Source of the DNA: Buchnera aphidicola (Aphis gossypii)
Lineage (GTDB): Bacteria > Pseudomonadota > Gammaproteobacteria > Enterobacterales > Enterobacteriaceae
DNA length: 64,000 nucleotides
Reading direction: 5' to 3'
NCBI RefSeq assembly: GCF_013394915.1
Contig: NZ_CP056771.1
Span: 564,099 to 628,098 of the forward strand
Position numbers and translations under genes: made by a program. The stretch's first letter is position 1. Each line of letters starts with the position of its first letter. Below, piece after piece: positions 34,830 to 45,252 of this stretch. A model generated the notes under the pieces. That model saw only the letters and a list, made by a program, of their open reading frames with translations. It ran no database searches and had not been told where the DNA came from.

Positions 34830-35837
34830 TCAATCAATTCCTATCACAGAAAACACTTTTTTCAAAGTTTCTTGGGACTTTAAACGAGCTCTCACTGCAC
34901 CAATTTCAATGATTTCTTTTAAAAACAACTCATTATTACGATGGTGAATATAAGATTTTTGTAGTTTTAACAAAAATTTAGATAGAGTTTCCGCAACAAT
35001 ATTTTTAAACTCACTATATAGAACCCCATGAAATTCTTGTTCTAAAAAATTAATTTCTTTATTCGTTATAGCAGAAAGAATTTCTAATAAATTTGAAATT
35101 CCTAATTTTTTATTGGTATTGTAATAAATTTTTGGAGGGTTTTCTGAATCTGTAATACAATTTTTGATTTTAAAAACAACAGAAGAAATATCTTCTAATA
35201 AAAAAATAACATTGTTTTGATTTATATCAGATTTAGACATTTTTTTCGTAGGATCTAATAAAGACATAACTTTAGAACCGTTTTCACTGATAATAGGTTT
35301 TGGTATAGTAAAAACATTTCCATGTAAAAAATTAAAACGGTTAGCTATTTTACATGTTAATTCTAAGTGTTGCTTTTGATCTTTTCCTACTGGAACAAAA
35401 TTTGTTTGATATAATAAAATATCTGCAGCCATCAAAATAGGGTAATTGAACAAGCCAATGTTGTTATTTTTAACACAATTTTGAGATTTTTTTAATTTAA
35501 ATTGAGTCATTCTAGATAATTCACCAAATTGACTACAGCAACTCAAAATCCAATTTAGCTGGCTATGTTGGCAAACATGCGATTGAACAAAAATAGTACT
35601 TTTTTCGGGATCAACACCACAAGCTAAATATAGAGCTAAAGTGTCTAATATCGCATGTTTTATTTTTTTTTTTTTATTAATCATTGTTAAAGCATGTAAA
35701 TCTGCAATGCAATATAAACATTCATATTTACTTTGCATATTTGACCAATGACGCATTGTTCCAATGTAATTTCCAATAGTTAATTTACCAGAAGGTTGTA
35801 CTGCACTAAATAATATTGGCTTAGGATTAATAAGCAT
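34830..35837 (-). CDS. trpS: Tryptophanyl-tRNA synthetase
   Basis: Class I synthetase charging tRNA-Trp. 335 residues (E. coli 334), with the HIGH-equivalent in QPSGKLTIGNY near 14-24 and KKMSKS at 198-203. Residues 55-58 are four lysines coded by a run of thirteen A (35663-35675), the longest homopolymer in the window, in a surface segment that reads RQDAQKLRK in E. coli. The frame is intact in the DNA. rpe starts its coding 24 bases upstream; E. coli has the same rpe-gph-trpS order with gph lost here. Confidence 0.97.
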   Translation of the reverse strand: MLINPKPILFSAVQPSGKLTIGNYIGTMRHWSNMQSKYECLYCIADLHALTMINKKKKIKHAILDTLALYLACGVDPEKSTIFVQSHVCQHSQLNWILSCCSQFGELSRMTQFKLKKSQNCVKNNNIGLFNYPILMAADILLYQTNFVPVGKDQKQHLELTCKIANRFNFLHGNVFTIPKPIISENGSKVMSLLDPTKKMSKSDINQNNVIFLLEDISSVVFKIKNCITDSENPPKIYYNTNKKLGISNLLEILSAITNKEINFLEQEFHGVLYSEFKNIVAETLSKFLLKLQKSYIHHRNNELFLKEIIEIGAVRARLKSQETLKKVFSVIGID

Positions 35838-35861
35838 AAATTAAAAACCTTAAATAAAAAA

Positions 35862-36548
35862 TTAATGAATAGACTTAAAATCAGAATATTTTAATTCTTG
35901 TCGAATTTTTTTAATAATTCTTTGATAATCAGGATAATCAAAAATTCCAGAACCAATTACAAATACATTGGCTCCTGAGACAGCTATTTCAGAAATATTT
36001 TCTAATTTAACTCCTCCATCTACTTGTAAAAAAATATCTAATGCATTCGAATCAATTCTTTCTCGTACTTCACGTAATTTTTTTAATGTAGATGGTAAAA
36101 ATAATTGATTTCCAAAACCAGGATTAACCGACATTAACAAAATTAAATCTAATTTATCTATTACATAATCTAAAAAACTAAGAGAAGTCGCTGGATTAAA
36201 TGCTAAACCCGCTTTGCATCCATTCTCTTTAATTAAATTTAATGTCCGATCGATATGATCAGTAGATTCTGGATGAAACGTGATAAAGTTTGCGCCTGCT
36301 TGAGCAAATTGAGGGATTAAATTATCTACAGGTTTTGTCATTAAATGAACATCAATAGGTGCAGTAATTTTAAAATTTCTTAATGATTTTAAAATCATAG
36401 GACCCATTGTTAAATTAGGAACGTAATGATTGTCCATGACATCAAAATGAATCCAGTCTCCACCTGAATCAATAACTCTTTTTGTATCTTTTCCTAAACA
36501 CGCAAAATCAGCAGATAAAATCGATGGAGCTAACAAAAATTTTTTCAT
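35862..36548 (-). CDS. rpe: Ribulose-phosphate 3-epimerase
   Basis: Interconverts ribulose-5-P and xylulose-5-P in the pentose phosphate pathway, feeding erythrose-4-P to the shikimate pathway enzymes encoded next to it. 228 residues (E. coli 225). TIM barrel with catalytic Asp in [17 protein letters not shown] near 35-51, DVHLM near 66, [10 protein letters not shown] near 139 and DGG near 177. Confidence 0.97.
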   Translation of the reverse strand: MKKFLLAPSILSADFACLGKDTKRVIDSGGDWIHFDVMDNHYVPNLTMGPMILKSLRNFKITAPIDVHLMTKPVDNLIPQFAQAGANFITFHPESTDHIDRTLNLIKENGCKAGLAFNPATSLSFLDYVIDKLDLILLMSVNPGFGNQLFLPSTLKKLREVRERIDSNALDIFLQVDGGVKLENISEIAVSGANVFVIGSGIFDYPDYQRIIKKIRQELKYSDFKSIH

Positions 36549-36719
36549 ATTAATTTACTTAATCTATATGAGTTTGTAAATAACTAATAATATAAACATA
36601 ATATTTAGAAAAATAAAATAATATTTAATAAATTAGTATTAGTGTTTTTATTTTTACTTTTTTAAATACCATTTATACTCAAGAAGCATATTGTTGAAAA
36701 CATTTTAAGTATAAAAAAT

Positions 36720-37805
36720 TTATTGAGAATCTTTAATAGCATTTAAAATAACATTTTTATCTATACCAGAAAAAACTTTAGCTTTTCCAATAGAAATAGG
36801 AAGTACTAATCTCATTTCCCCTGAAATTACTTTTTTATCACGCATCATATATGGTAAATATGAAACTGCAGACATATTTTTTGGACCTTTTATAGGTAAT
36901 CCAACTTTTTTAAATAAAGAAATTATTCTGTTATAATCCGATTTTTTTAAATATCCAAGCAATTCTGATGTACGAGCTGCCATAACCATACCGACTGATA
37001 TTGCTTCGCCATGTAACCAGCTTCCATATCCAGCATGCGCTTCAATAGCATGACCATAAGTATGACCGAAATTCAATAATGCTCTAAAATTATTTTCTCG
37101 TTCATCAAGAGAAATAATTTTCGATTTCAACTCGCAACATTTTTTAATGCAAAAACACATAGATTTATGATCTAATAACAATATTTTTTCAATATTTTTT
37201 TCTAGCCAATTAAAAAATATCGCATCAAAAATAATAGCATATTTAATAATTTCAGAAACCCCTGAAATTAATTCGTTATAAGGTAAAGTTTGCAAAAAAT
37301 TGATATCTATAATAACTGAAGATGGTTGCCAAAAAGAACCTACCATATTCTTTCCTAACAAATGATTTACGCCTGTTTTTCCACCAATAGAAGCATCTAC
37401 TTGCGCTAAAAGAGTAGTTGGAATCTGAATAAAACGAACTCCTCTTTGGTAAATAGACGCGGAAAAACCAGTTAAATCACCTACTACGCCTCCACCTAAT
37501 GCAATCAGAGTAGTATCACGAGAATGTTTTTTTTCAAGTAATGCAGAAATAACCATTTCTACTTCATTTAATGTTTTAAATTGCTCTCCATCTGAAATAA
37601 TTACCTGATCTATTTTAACCCCTGATTTTCTTAGCTGAAAAAATACTTTATCTTTTAAAAGATTAGCTAATGTTTTATTTGTAACTAACATAGCTTGATT
37701 CCCTGGTTTCAGCGGCAAGAAAATATTATCTTCTTCAATAACACCGGATCCAATATTAATTGGATAACTACGATCACCTAAGACAACTTTTATTTGTTCC
37801 ATCAT
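36720..37805 (-). CDS. aroB: 3-Dehydroquinate synthase
   Basis: Second step of chorismate synthesis, DAHP to 3-dehydroquinate, NAD- and metal-dependent. 361 residues (E. coli 362). NAD-binding [11 protein letters not shown] near 103-113, active-site [16 protein letters not shown] near 143-158, and metal ligands in [12 protein letters not shown] near 247-258. Two consecutive ATG codons open the gene; homology cannot decide between them. aroK-aroB order as in E. coli, with a 38-base gap. Confidence 0.97.
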   Translation of the reverse strand: MMEQIKVVLGDRSYPINIGSGVIEEDNIFLPLKPGNQAMLVTNKTLANLLKDKVFFQLRKSGVKIDQVIISDGEQFKTLNEVEMVISALLEKKHSRDTTLIALGGGVVGDLTGFSASIYQRGVRFIQIPTTLLAQVDASIGGKTGVNHLLGKNMVGSFWQPSSVIIDINFLQTLPYNELISGVSEIIKYAIIFDAIFFNWLEKNIEKILLLDHKSMCFCIKKCCELKSKIISLDERENNFRALLNFGHTYGHAIEAHAGYGSWLHGEAISVGMVMAARTSELLGYLKKSDYNRIISLFKKVGLPIKGPKNMSAVSYLPYMMRDKKVISGEMRLVLPISIGKAKVFSGIDKNVILNAIKDSQ

Positions 37806-37843
37806 TATTATACTCTAAAATATAGTGTGAATAATTATTAATA

Positions 37844-38365
37844 TTATATTTTTTCTAACAAACGAACTATGTTATTCGCAACAGATTTTGCGCTTTGAGT
37901 ATCAGTGTGAATTTTAAAATCCGCTATTTCTTCATATAATGGATTTCTTTCAATTGCTAAATTTTCTAATATAATCCTATTTGATATATTCGTTTGCAAT
38001 AATGGTCTTTTTTTATCTCTTTTTGTACGTGATAACTGCTTTTCAATCGTAGTTTCTAAATATATGACAATCCCTCGAGCTGATAATATATTTCGATTTT
38101 TTTTATATTCTACTGATCCTCCACCTGTAGCAAGAATAATCCCTTGTTTTTGCGTAATCTCATTAATTACTTTGACTTCTCTTTCTCGAAAACCATTCTC
38201 ACCTTCAACATCAAAAACCCAACTAATAGTAGCACCAGTGCGTTTTTCAATTTCTTGATCAGAATCAAAAAATTCCATATTAAGTTGTTGAGACAACTGA
38301 CGACCAATTGTACTTTTTCCTGCGCCCATAGGTCCAATTAAAAAGATATTTCGTTTTTCTGCCAT
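37844..38365 (-). CDS. aroK: Shikimate kinase I
   Basis: Phosphorylates shikimate at O3 with ATP. 173 residues, as in E. coli. P-loop GPMGAGKST at 11-19, shikimate-binding Asp in DSDQEIE near 35, and GGGS near 80. With aroB (same transcript) and aroE (separate unit) three of the seven common-pathway steps are encoded in this window. The 441 bases upstream are non-coding and must include the promoter. Confidence 0.97.
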   Translation of the reverse strand: MAEKRNIFLIGPMGAGKSTIGRQLSQQLNMEFFDSDQEIEKRTGATISWVFDVEGENGFREREVKVINEITQKQGIILATGGGSVEYKKNRNILSARGIVIYLETTIEKQLSRTKRDKKRPLLQTNISNRIILENLAIERNPLYEEIADFKIHTDTQSAKSVANNIVRLLEKI

Positions 38366-38806
38366 ATTTTTTATTACTACAATAATTTGTTGAAATTTCT
38401 CGTGCTGAACATTTTAATATTCGCAAGATATTAAACGCTAAAAATAGAATAATAAAGTTTAAACAATATTACTTTTAAATTTTTTAATAAAAAATTCAAT
38501 CAACATTCTAAATTAACGCATTTAGACTATTTTCAATAATCATATTGTAAAAATTTATAAATTTTATAAGTATTTCATAAATCAATTTATTCCTTATATT
38601 TAATTAGTTATTTTTTGAAAACATTTAAAGAAACATTTTAAAAGAATTAAAAACTAAGCAATATATTCTATCAGAGTAAAGATTATTTTTTCTATATTTT
38701 CTTGATAATTTTATTATAAATATTTTTAGATATTTAATAAATTAAAAACTTGACGTAATTTGCTTTTTCAGTTTAAATAAGATAAACATTTTTAAAAATT
38801 TATTAA
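38366..38806. other. Non-coding region aroK to tRNA-Ser
   Basis: 441 bases with no gene I can read in six frames. The aroK promoter and the tRNA-Ser promoter must lie inside. Composition is nearly all A/T. In E. coli the hofQ region lies beyond aroK; I could not recognise any trace of it. Confidence 0.6.
38750..38779 (+). promoter_or_regulatory. Promoter for tRNA-Ser
   Basis: -35 TTGACG (38750-38755), 18-base spacer, -10 TAAATA (38774-38779), with the predicted start about 20 bases before the tRNA. The -35 box contains the only GAC in the vicinity. Confidence 0.55.
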
Positions 38807-38891
38807 GGTGAGGTGTCCGAGAGGCTTAAGGAACACGCCTGGAAAGCGTGTATATGGAAACGTATCAAGGGTTCGAATCCCTTTCTCACCA
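38807..38891 (+). tRNA. tRNA-Ser (anticodon GGA)
   Basis: Starts GGTGAGGTGTCCGAGAGG, anticodon loop CTGGAAA, long class II variable arm (GTATATGGAAACGTAT), T-loop GGTTCGAATCC, ends TCTCACC with discriminator A. It reads UCU/UCC. CCA is not encoded. E. coli tRNA-Ser species carry G at the discriminator position, so A73 is unusual. Confidence 0.96.
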
Positions 38892-38903
38892 AAAAATAAA
38901 AAA

Positions 38904-39611
38904 CTAAATTAATAAAGCCGTTTCTAAAGATAAAGAAATCATTTCATTAAAACTAGATTCTCTATCTTTTGATGAAACAGATTCTTTTTTTGAAATATGA
39001 TCAGAAACTGTACAAATAGATAGAGCTTGTGCTTTAAATTCAGATGCAACAGAGTATATTCCTGCTGTCTCCATGTCTATTCCAACAATATTGTACTTTT
39101 TTAAAATATCTAACATATTTTGATCAGTATAAAATGAATCAGTAGTAAAAAAATTACCAATATGAATCTTCAAATTTATTTTTTTTGCAAGTAAAAATGC
39201 ATTATAAGCGATATTAAAATCCGAAATAGCAGCGTAATCATGATTTTGAAAGCGTATTCTATTAAATTTCGAATCCGTAGAAGCACCTAATCCGATAACA
39301 ATATCACGTAATTTTATATCATCCCGTACAGCACCACAAGTACCTATTCGAATAATCTTTTTTACATTATATTCTGTTATTAATTCTCTTACATATAAAG
39401 TCGCAGATGGTATGCCTATACCATGACTCATAACGGAAATTTTTTTATCTTTATAATACCCCGTATAAGCTAGCATTAACCGTGTTTTATTAATTTGCTT
39501 GAAATTATTTAAATAATTTTCAGCAATATATTTTGCTCTTATAGGATCTCCAGGCATTAAAATTGTATCTGAAAAATCATTTTTTTTACTATTAATATGA
39601 AAAGTAGACAC
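38904..39611 (-). CDS. deoD: Purine nucleoside phosphorylase (DeoD type)
   Basis: Phosphorolysis of purine (deoxy)nucleosides to base plus (deoxy)ribose-1-P. 235 residues (E. coli 239). Phosphate-binding DPIRAKYIA near 22-30, SHGIGIPSA near 63-71 and GIDMETAG near 178-185 mark the hexameric family. With deoB 31 bases upstream it forms a salvage pair. Confidence 0.97.
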   Translation of the reverse strand: MSTFHINSKKNDFSDTILMPGDPIRAKYIAENYLNNFKQINKTRLMLAYTGYYKDKKISVMSHGIGIPSATLYVRELITEYNVKKIIRIGTCGAVRDDIKLRDIVIGLGASTDSKFNRIRFQNHDYAAISDFNIAYNAFLLAKKINLKIHIGNFFTTDSFYTDQNMLDILKKYNIVGIDMETAGIYSVASEFKAQALSICTVSDHISKKESVSSKDRESSFNEMISLSLETALLI

Positions 39612-39642
39612 TTATTTTCTCCTTATTTTAAAATAAATATTT

Positions 39643-40875
39643 TTACAATATAGATTTACCATATTGCATTTCTGATAATGAAAAGTATTTTGCAATTGTT
39701 TGGCCTATATCAGAAAAAGTTTTACGATGACCTAAAAAATTTATTTTTTTATTAGGAGAATAAATTAATATAGGAACATTTTCTCTGGTATGATCCGTTC
39801 CTATCCAAGTAGGGTCACATCCATGATCTGCAGTGATAATAAGCAAGTCTTTTTCTTTAACTAAATTAATCATATTTGATAACTGATCATCGAAAAATTC
39901 TAAACCTTTAGCATATCCAGAAACATCGCGGCGATGACCCCAAACAGAATCAAAATCCACAAAATTAGTAAATACAATAGTATTATTTTTTGCTAGTTTC
40001 ATCTCGTTGATAGTCGTATTACACAATTCCTTTAATCCAAAAGATTTAATACTTTTACTAATTCCTACACCTGCATAAATATCTGAAACCTTTCCTATTC
40101 CAATTACCTCTCCTTGTTTCTCGTTTATTAATTTTTCCATAACAGTAATAGAAGGCGGGTATATAGATAAATCTAATCTATTTTTTGTTCTTTTAAAATT
40201 TGATTTATTACTTCCAATAAAAGGACGAGCGATAACTCTTGCTATTTTAAATTTGTTTTTATCTAATAAATTTCGAATTTTTTCGCATAATTTATAAAGC
40301 TTAGATAATCCAAAATTTTTTTCATGGCATGCTACTTGAAATACAGAATCAGATGATGTATATAAAATAGGCTTACCGGTTGCCATATGTTCCTCACCTA
40401 ATTTTTTAATGATTTCTGTTCCAGATGCATGACAATTACCAAGAATACCAGGTAATTTAAAATTTTTTATAATTTCATTTATTAAAATACTTGGGAATGT
40501 GTCATTAACTTTTTTAAAATAACACCAATCGTCTAAAACTGGAACGCCAGCTATTTCCCAATGCCCAGAAGTAGTATCTTTTCCTGAAGAAATTTGACTG
40601 GCAAAACCATAACTTGCGATAATTTTAGATTGACTAAATTTTTCATGAAAACCTAAAGGATACTTTCCTGTTGAAGATTTATATGCATGAATTATTCCTA
40701 ATTTTTTTAAATTAGGGATCTTTAAACATCCTTCTCTTTCTTTGTTAGCCTGGCCTAAAAAGCATTTTTCTGCTATATGTCCAAACGTATCAGAACCATG
40801 ATCATTAAATTTATAAGAATCAAGACTTGATCCAATTCCAAAAGAATCTAAAATCATCAAGAAAACACGCTTCAT
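39643..40875 (-). CDS. deoB: Phosphopentomutase
   Basis: Converts (deoxy)ribose-1-P to the 5-P, linking deoD to the pentose phosphate pathway. 410 residues (E. coli 407). Metal-binding DSFGIG near 10, the phosphoryl-accepting Thr in SGKDTTSGHWE near 97-107, and the alkaline-phosphatase-fold ADHGCDP near 345. In E. coli deoC and deoA precede it; here prfC does. Confidence 0.97.
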   Translation of the reverse strand: MKRVFLMILDSFGIGSSLDSYKFNDHGSDTFGHIAEKCFLGQANKEREGCLKIPNLKKLGIIHAYKSSTGKYPLGFHEKFSQSKIIASYGFASQISSGKDTTSGHWEIAGVPVLDDWCYFKKVNDTFPSILINEIIKNFKLPGILGNCHASGTEIIKKLGEEHMATGKPILYTSSDSVFQVACHEKNFGLSKLYKLCEKIRNLLDKNKFKIARVIARPFIGSNKSNFKRTKNRLDLSIYPPSITVMEKLINEKQGEVIGIGKVSDIYAGVGISKSIKSFGLKELCNTTINEMKLAKNNTIVFTNFVDFDSVWGHRRDVSGYAKGLEFFDDQLSNMINLVKEKDLLIITADHGCDPTWIGTDHTRENVPILIYSPNKKINFLGHRKTFSDIGQTIAKYFSLSEMQYGKSIL

Positions 40876-40911
40876 TTCGAATACCCAAGATAAATTAAAA
40901 TATATTTGTAT

Positions 40912-42498
40912 TTACTGCTCTCTTATTTTATTGAAATTAATGTTAACATATTGAGACATCGCTATTTCTAAATTAGCTTCATTAGGAGCTAAATATGTTA
41001 AATTATTAAAACTATCTAATGCTAAATAAGTTTTATTTTTGTTTAAAAAAATATCAATATTTTTTTTATTATTTGATGTAATCCATCGAGCAAATTTGAT
41101 ATTAATTTCTTCGTATATTGCATCTATTTTATATTCAATTTTTAAACGTTGAATCACCACATCAAATTGTAATATACCAATAGCTCCCAAAATTAAATAA
41201 TTATTATTAAAAGGATAAAAAACTTGTATCGTACCTTCTTCTGATAATTGCATTAAGCCTTTTTTTAATTGTTTTTGTTTTAACGGATTTTTCAAAAAAA
41301 TTCGACGAAATATTTCTGGAGCAAAACTAGGAATACCGATGAAATTAATTTCCTCACCTTCTGTAAAAGAATCTCCAATCTTAATTGTTCCATGGTTATG
41401 TATACCAATGATATCTCCAGGATATGCTGTTTTTATATAAAATCTGTCTCCCGCTATAAAATAAAATGCATCAGAAACAATGATATTTTTTTTTATTCTA
41501 ACATGTCTCAATTTAATCCCTTGTGTATATTTTCCGGATACGATTCTAATAAAAGCTATACGATCATGATGCTTCAAATCCATATTAGCTTGAATTTTAA
41601 ATACAAAACCTGTAAATTTTTTTTCTTCAGGCTCTACTTTTCTATTTTTGCTAATTCGATAAATGGGTGGAGGGGCCCACTTGATTAAACTTTCTAATAT
41701 ATGATCAATACCAAAATTACTTAATGCACTACCAAAAAAAACAGGTGTAATAATATTTTTTAAAAAATTTTTTTTATTAAAATCTGCATATATATGACTA
41801 ATTAATTTTAATTCTTCATAAACTTGCAAAATTAAATCTAAACTAACATATTCATTTAATAATTTTTTTTTAAAATTATTAAAATCTGCTTTAAGAACTT
41901 TAGTTTTTTCTGATTTATTATACAAATAAATCAATTTTTCATCTAGATGAAAAACGCCTTTAAAATGACTACCGCAACTAATAGGCCAAGTAATAGGTGC
42001 ACAAGATAATTTTAATTCTTTTTCAATTTGATCTAAAATTTCTATTGGTTCAAGACTATCACGATCTAATTTATTAACAAATGTAATAACAGGGGTACGA
42101 TGTAATCGACTTACATCCATCAATTTTTTTGTTCTTTCTTCTATTCCTTTTGCAGCATCAATAACTAACAAACAACAATCCACTGCCGTAAGAATACGAT
42201 ATGTATCTTCTGAAAAATCTTGATGACCAGGAGTATCTAATAAATTAACTAAAATGTTTTTATATTGAAATTGCATAACAGACGTCGTAATAGAAATTCC
42301 ACGATCTTTTTCAATTTGCATCCAGTCTGATTTAGCATATTTTCCACTACCTCTTGCTTTTACTGTTCCAGCAGTATGTAATACTTTACCTAACAGTAAC
42401 ATTTTTTCTGTAACGGTTGTCTTTCCGGCGTCAGGATGGGAAATAATAGCAAAAGTACGTCTTTTCTTTATTGATAACATATCATTTAAATTACACAT
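40912..42498 (-). CDS. prfC: Peptide chain release factor 3
   Basis: GTPase that removes RF1/RF2 after peptide release. 528 residues (E. coli 529) from the ATG giving MCNLNDML; a frame extension of 30 residues upstream is lysine/asparagine/tyrosine-rich with no counterpart and is rejected. SHPDAGKT at 20-27, [11 protein letters not shown] near 62, [12 protein letters not shown] near 86 and NKLDRD near 142. The other candidate start is the ATG six codons later. RF3 is dispensable in E. coli, so its retention here is notable. Confidence 0.95.
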   Translation of the reverse strand: MCNLNDMLSIKKRRTFAIISHPDAGKTTVTEKMLLLGKVLHTAGTVKARGSGKYAKSDWMQIEKDRGISITTSVMQFQYKNILVNLLDTPGHQDFSEDTYRILTAVDCCLLVIDAAKGIEERTKKLMDVSRLHRTPVITFVNKLDRDSLEPIEILDQIEKELKLSCAPITWPISCGSHFKGVFHLDEKLIYLYNKSEKTKVLKADFNNFKKKLLNEYVSLDLILQVYEELKLISHIYADFNKKNFLKNIITPVFFGSALSNFGIDHILESLIKWAPPPIYRISKNRKVEPEEKKFTGFVFKIQANMDLKHHDRIAFIRIVSGKYTQGIKLRHVRIKKNIIVSDAFYFIAGDRFYIKTAYPGDIIGIHNHGTIKIGDSFTEGEEINFIGIPSFAPEIFRRIFLKNPLKQKQLKKGLMQLSEEGTIQVFYPFNNNYLILGAIGILQFDVVIQRLKIEYKIDAIYEEINIKFARWITSNNKKNIDIFLNKNKTYLALDSFNNLTYLAPNEANLEIAMSQYVNINFNKIREQ

Positions 42499-42663
42499 AT
42501 ACACTCTATTAAAATAATTTATTTTTACAAAAATTTGATATAAATTAAATATATATTTATTCAAATTTTTATATCTTTTTAAATGCAAAGTATTTCTAAA
42601 ATAAATAAATGGGTATAAACTAAATTATATGCAATAATAAGGACATTTATAATTAAATTATAA

Positions 42664-43707
42664 ATGATAAAAGAGTTTTTGCATGAAAAAAAAAATATAT
42701 ATATTGCATATACAGGCGGAACTATTGGAATGAAAAAATCAAATCATGGATATATTCCTATAGCCGGCTACTTTAAAAAACAATTAACTAAAATGCCAGA
42801 ATTTTATAGTTCAGAAATTCCAAATTTTATTATTAAAGAATATAACCCGCTAATTGATTCCGCAAATATGAGTCCAATAGAATGGCAAAAAATTGCTGAT
42901 GATATTAAAAAAAAATACTATAAATATGACGGATTTATTGTTCTTCATGGAACAGATACTATGGCGTATACTGCCTCAGCATTATCTTTTATTTTAGAAA
43001 ATTTAGAAAAACCAATTATTATTACTGGCTCTCAAATTCCTATAGCAGAAATTCGATCAGATGGACGTCAAAATTTACTAAATTCATTATTAATTATGGA
43101 AAATTATCCTATTAATGAAGTAACTTTGTTTTTTAATAATAAATTATACAGAGGTAATCGAACGACTAAATCTAATGCTAATGGATTTAACGCGTTCTCA
43201 TCTCCTAATATTACCCCTTTATTAGAAATGGGAATTAATATTCGTTATTTATATAAAGATAAATTTTTTAAAAAACAAAAAAAACTAAAAGTATATAAAA
43301 TTATACCTCAACCTATTAGTATTATTACTATCTATCCTGGAATTTCTAGTAAAATTTTAAAGAATTTTTTATTATACCCAGTAAAAGCATTAATTTTACG
43401 CACATATGGAGTTGGAAATGCTCCTCAAAATAAAGATTTTTTAAATGAATTATATGTTGCTAATAGAAAAAATATTATTATCATTAATCTCACACAATGT
43501 TCGTCTGGAAATATTAATATGAATGGATACGCAACAGGCAACTCACTCAAGAAAGTTGGAGTTATTAGTGGTTATGATTTAACAATTGAAGCTGCTTTAA
43601 CTAAATTGCACTTTTTACTTAGTCAAAAAATTTCAGTAAAAAAAATTCGCAGACAAATGCAAAATAATTTACGTGGCGAATTAACAAATCATTCAAATCT
43701 TTTATAA
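42664..43707 (+). CDS. ansA: L-asparaginase I (cytoplasmic), with an A10 tract at the probable ancestral start
   Basis: Hydrolyses asparagine to aspartate and ammonia. 347 residues from this ATG (E. coli 338). Catalytic Thr17 lies in YTGGTIGM and the second site is HGTDTMAYTA near 99; the body matches E. coli closely (NNKLYRGNRTTK, GYATGNSLKK). The first 11 residues have no E. coli counterpart. An ATG at 42683 would give MKKKNIYIAY, the expected N-terminus, but only with eleven (or eight) A; the DNA has ten at 42686-42695. An AAAGAG lies eight bases before 42683, whereas the AAGGA before 42664 is about 20 bases off. Translation may start at 42664, or at 42683 from slipped transcripts. Confidence 0.93.
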   Translation: MIKEFLHEKKNIYIAYTGGTIGMKKSNHGYIPIAGYFKKQLTKMPEFYSSEIPNFIIKEYNPLIDSANMSPIEWQKIADDIKKKYYKYDGFIVLHGTDTMAYTASALSFILENLEKPIIITGSQIPIAEIRSDGRQNLLNSLLIMENYPINEVTLFFNNKLYRGNRTTKSNANGFNAFSSPNITPLLEMGINIRYLYKDKFFKKQKKLKVYKIIPQPISIITIYPGISSKILKNFLLYPVKALILRTYGVGNAPQNKDFLNELYVANRKNIIIINLTQCSSGNINMNGYATGNSLKKVGVISGYDLTIEAALTKLHFLLSQKISVKKIRRQMQNNLRGELTNHSNLL

Positions 43708-43715
43708 AATTAAAG

Positions 43716-43731
43716 AATAGATCTATCTATT
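43716..43731 (+). terminator. Small hairpin between ansA and nfuA
   Basis: AATAGA / TCTATT stem (6 bp) with loop TCTA, followed on the plus strand by TAAAATTTTTC. Weak, but placed between two convergent stop codons. Confidence 0.35.
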
Positions 43732-43742
43732 TAAAATTTTTC

Positions 43743-44318
43743 TTAATAAAAAGAATGATTGCCATGTAAATGTTGAGTTTGATCAATTACTTTTGTTATT
43801 TCAGGAAAAAAAGATAATATTTTTTTTTCAACCATTTCTTTTAAAGTTATTCCTATCATTGAACATCCATTACAGCCTCCACTGAATTCTATTAAAGCTA
43901 TGTTATCTTCAGAAATGTTGATCAGATTTACTTTTCCACCATGAAGTGATAGCTGCGGATTGATTTCTGAATTTAAAAAATTTTTTATTTTCTCTGCTAT
44001 AGAATGTTTTTTATGCATAATATTTTTTCTAGCATAAGGAGCTTTAAAAGTTAACTGTTTGCTTAGTTTATCTACTACTAAATCAATATTAGAATTTTTT
44101 AAAAAAGGAATAATAGATTTGTTAATATAAATGCAGAAATTATGATACTCTAACTTAACATCACATTCATCTATTTCATCTTCGGCACAATAAGCCACTC
44201 TACATTCTGCATTTTCCATACCAGGATTAACAACAAAAACACGAATTTGAGTTCCTATTGGTTCTTTAGATAAAAGTGATACAAAATAATTTTGAGCTTC
44301 ATCAGAAATTTTAATCAT
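43743..44318 (-). CDS. nfuA: Fe-S biogenesis carrier NfuA
   Basis: Delivers [4Fe-4S] clusters to target enzymes. 191 residues, as in E. coli. The N-terminal degenerate A-type domain (1-95) keeps its fold motifs but lacks the metal cysteines of true A-type carriers, as in E. coli. The C-terminal Nfu domain has the cluster-binding pair Cys149-x-x-Cys152 in GGCNGC. Plausible clients in this window are MutY and HemW. A nine-A run at 43820-43828 is in frame. Confidence 0.97.
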   Translation of the reverse strand: MIKISDEAQNYFVSLLSKEPIGTQIRVFVVNPGMENAECRVAYCAEDEIDECDVKLEYHNFCIYINKSIIPFLKNSNIDLVVDKLSKQLTFKAPYARKNIMHKKHSIAEKIKNFLNSEINPQLSLHGGKVNLINISEDNIALIEFSGGCNGCSMIGITLKEMVEKKILSFFPEITKVIDQTQHLHGNHSFY

Positions 44319-44448
44319 AGTAATTTTTTTAATATGTTCTAATTGATTGTAATTATGAATTTAATATAATAATTTTACTAATTAATTATTGTGAATACAA
44401 GATAATTATAATGTAATATTGTATGTAAAATATTTGTAATATTAAAAA

Positions 44449-45225
44449 ATGAAAAAATTTACTTGGAAAACTTTAGGGAATGGAGAAATTAATCTCATTA
44501 TACTAAATGGATGGGGGATGAGTCATAAAATATGGTTTTTTATAATGCAGAAACTTAGTATGTATTTTAAATTACATTTAATTGACTTACCAGGGATAGG
44601 AGTAAACAAAAATCTCAATCCTACTAATATGGAACAAACAATCGAAATTTTAAATTTTTATATGCCTAAAAATTCTGTTTATTTAGGATGGTCATTAGGA
44701 GGATTGATTGCAACTAATTTCACGTTATTGCACCCTAAAAAAACTTTGGGGTTAATCAATATATCATCTTCACCTTATTTTATAAAACAAAAAAATTGGC
44801 CAGGAATAGAAAAAAAAGATTTATATGATATATACAATGGCTTATTAAACCAATATAAAAAAACAATAAATAACTTTTTATCCTTACAAATGTCAAAGCA
44901 AAACAAACATTTTCAAGATTTAGAGATATTAAAAAAAATATTGTCTAATGACAATTATATACCTAATCGAAAAACACTAAAAAAGGGTTTAGAAATATTA
45001 TTATTAGTTGATTTAAGATTTAAAGTATCCATGATTACAGTTCCATTCCTACGTATATATGGAGCTTTAGATACTTTAGTTCCTAAAAAAATTTCAAGTT
45101 TTATGGATTTGATATGCCCTAATAGCGATTCTATTATTATAGAAAAAGCAGGTCATGCACCATTTATTTCGCATAAAGAAGAATTTTGTTCTATTTTATT
45201 AGAATATTTTTCAAAAAAAATATAA
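44449..45225 (+). CDS. bioH: Pimeloyl-ACP methyl ester carboxylesterase
   Basis: Cleaves the methyl ester of pimeloyl-ACP in biotin synthesis. 258 residues (E. coli 256), alpha/beta hydrolase. Nucleophile Ser82 sits in LGWSLGG, as in E. coli; the catalytic Asp is in GALDTLVP near 205 and His in GHAPFISH near 234. The oxyanion NGWGMSHKIW motif is near 20-29. Adjacent and divergent to nfuA, as in E. coli with gntX lost. Confidence 0.95.
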   Translation: MKKFTWKTLGNGEINLIILNGWGMSHKIWFFIMQKLSMYFKLHLIDLPGIGVNKNLNPTNMEQTIEILNFYMPKNSVYLGWSLGGLIATNFTLLHPKKTLGLINISSSPYFIKQKNWPGIEKKDLYDIYNGLLNQYKKTINNFLSLQMSKQNKHFQDLEILKKILSNDNYIPNRKTLKKGLEILLLVDLRFKVSMITVPFLRIYGALDTLVPKKISSFMDLICPNSDSIIIEKAGHAPFISHKEEFCSILLEYFSKKI

Positions 45226-45252
45226 AATACTAATCAAAATAACACTTAAACA

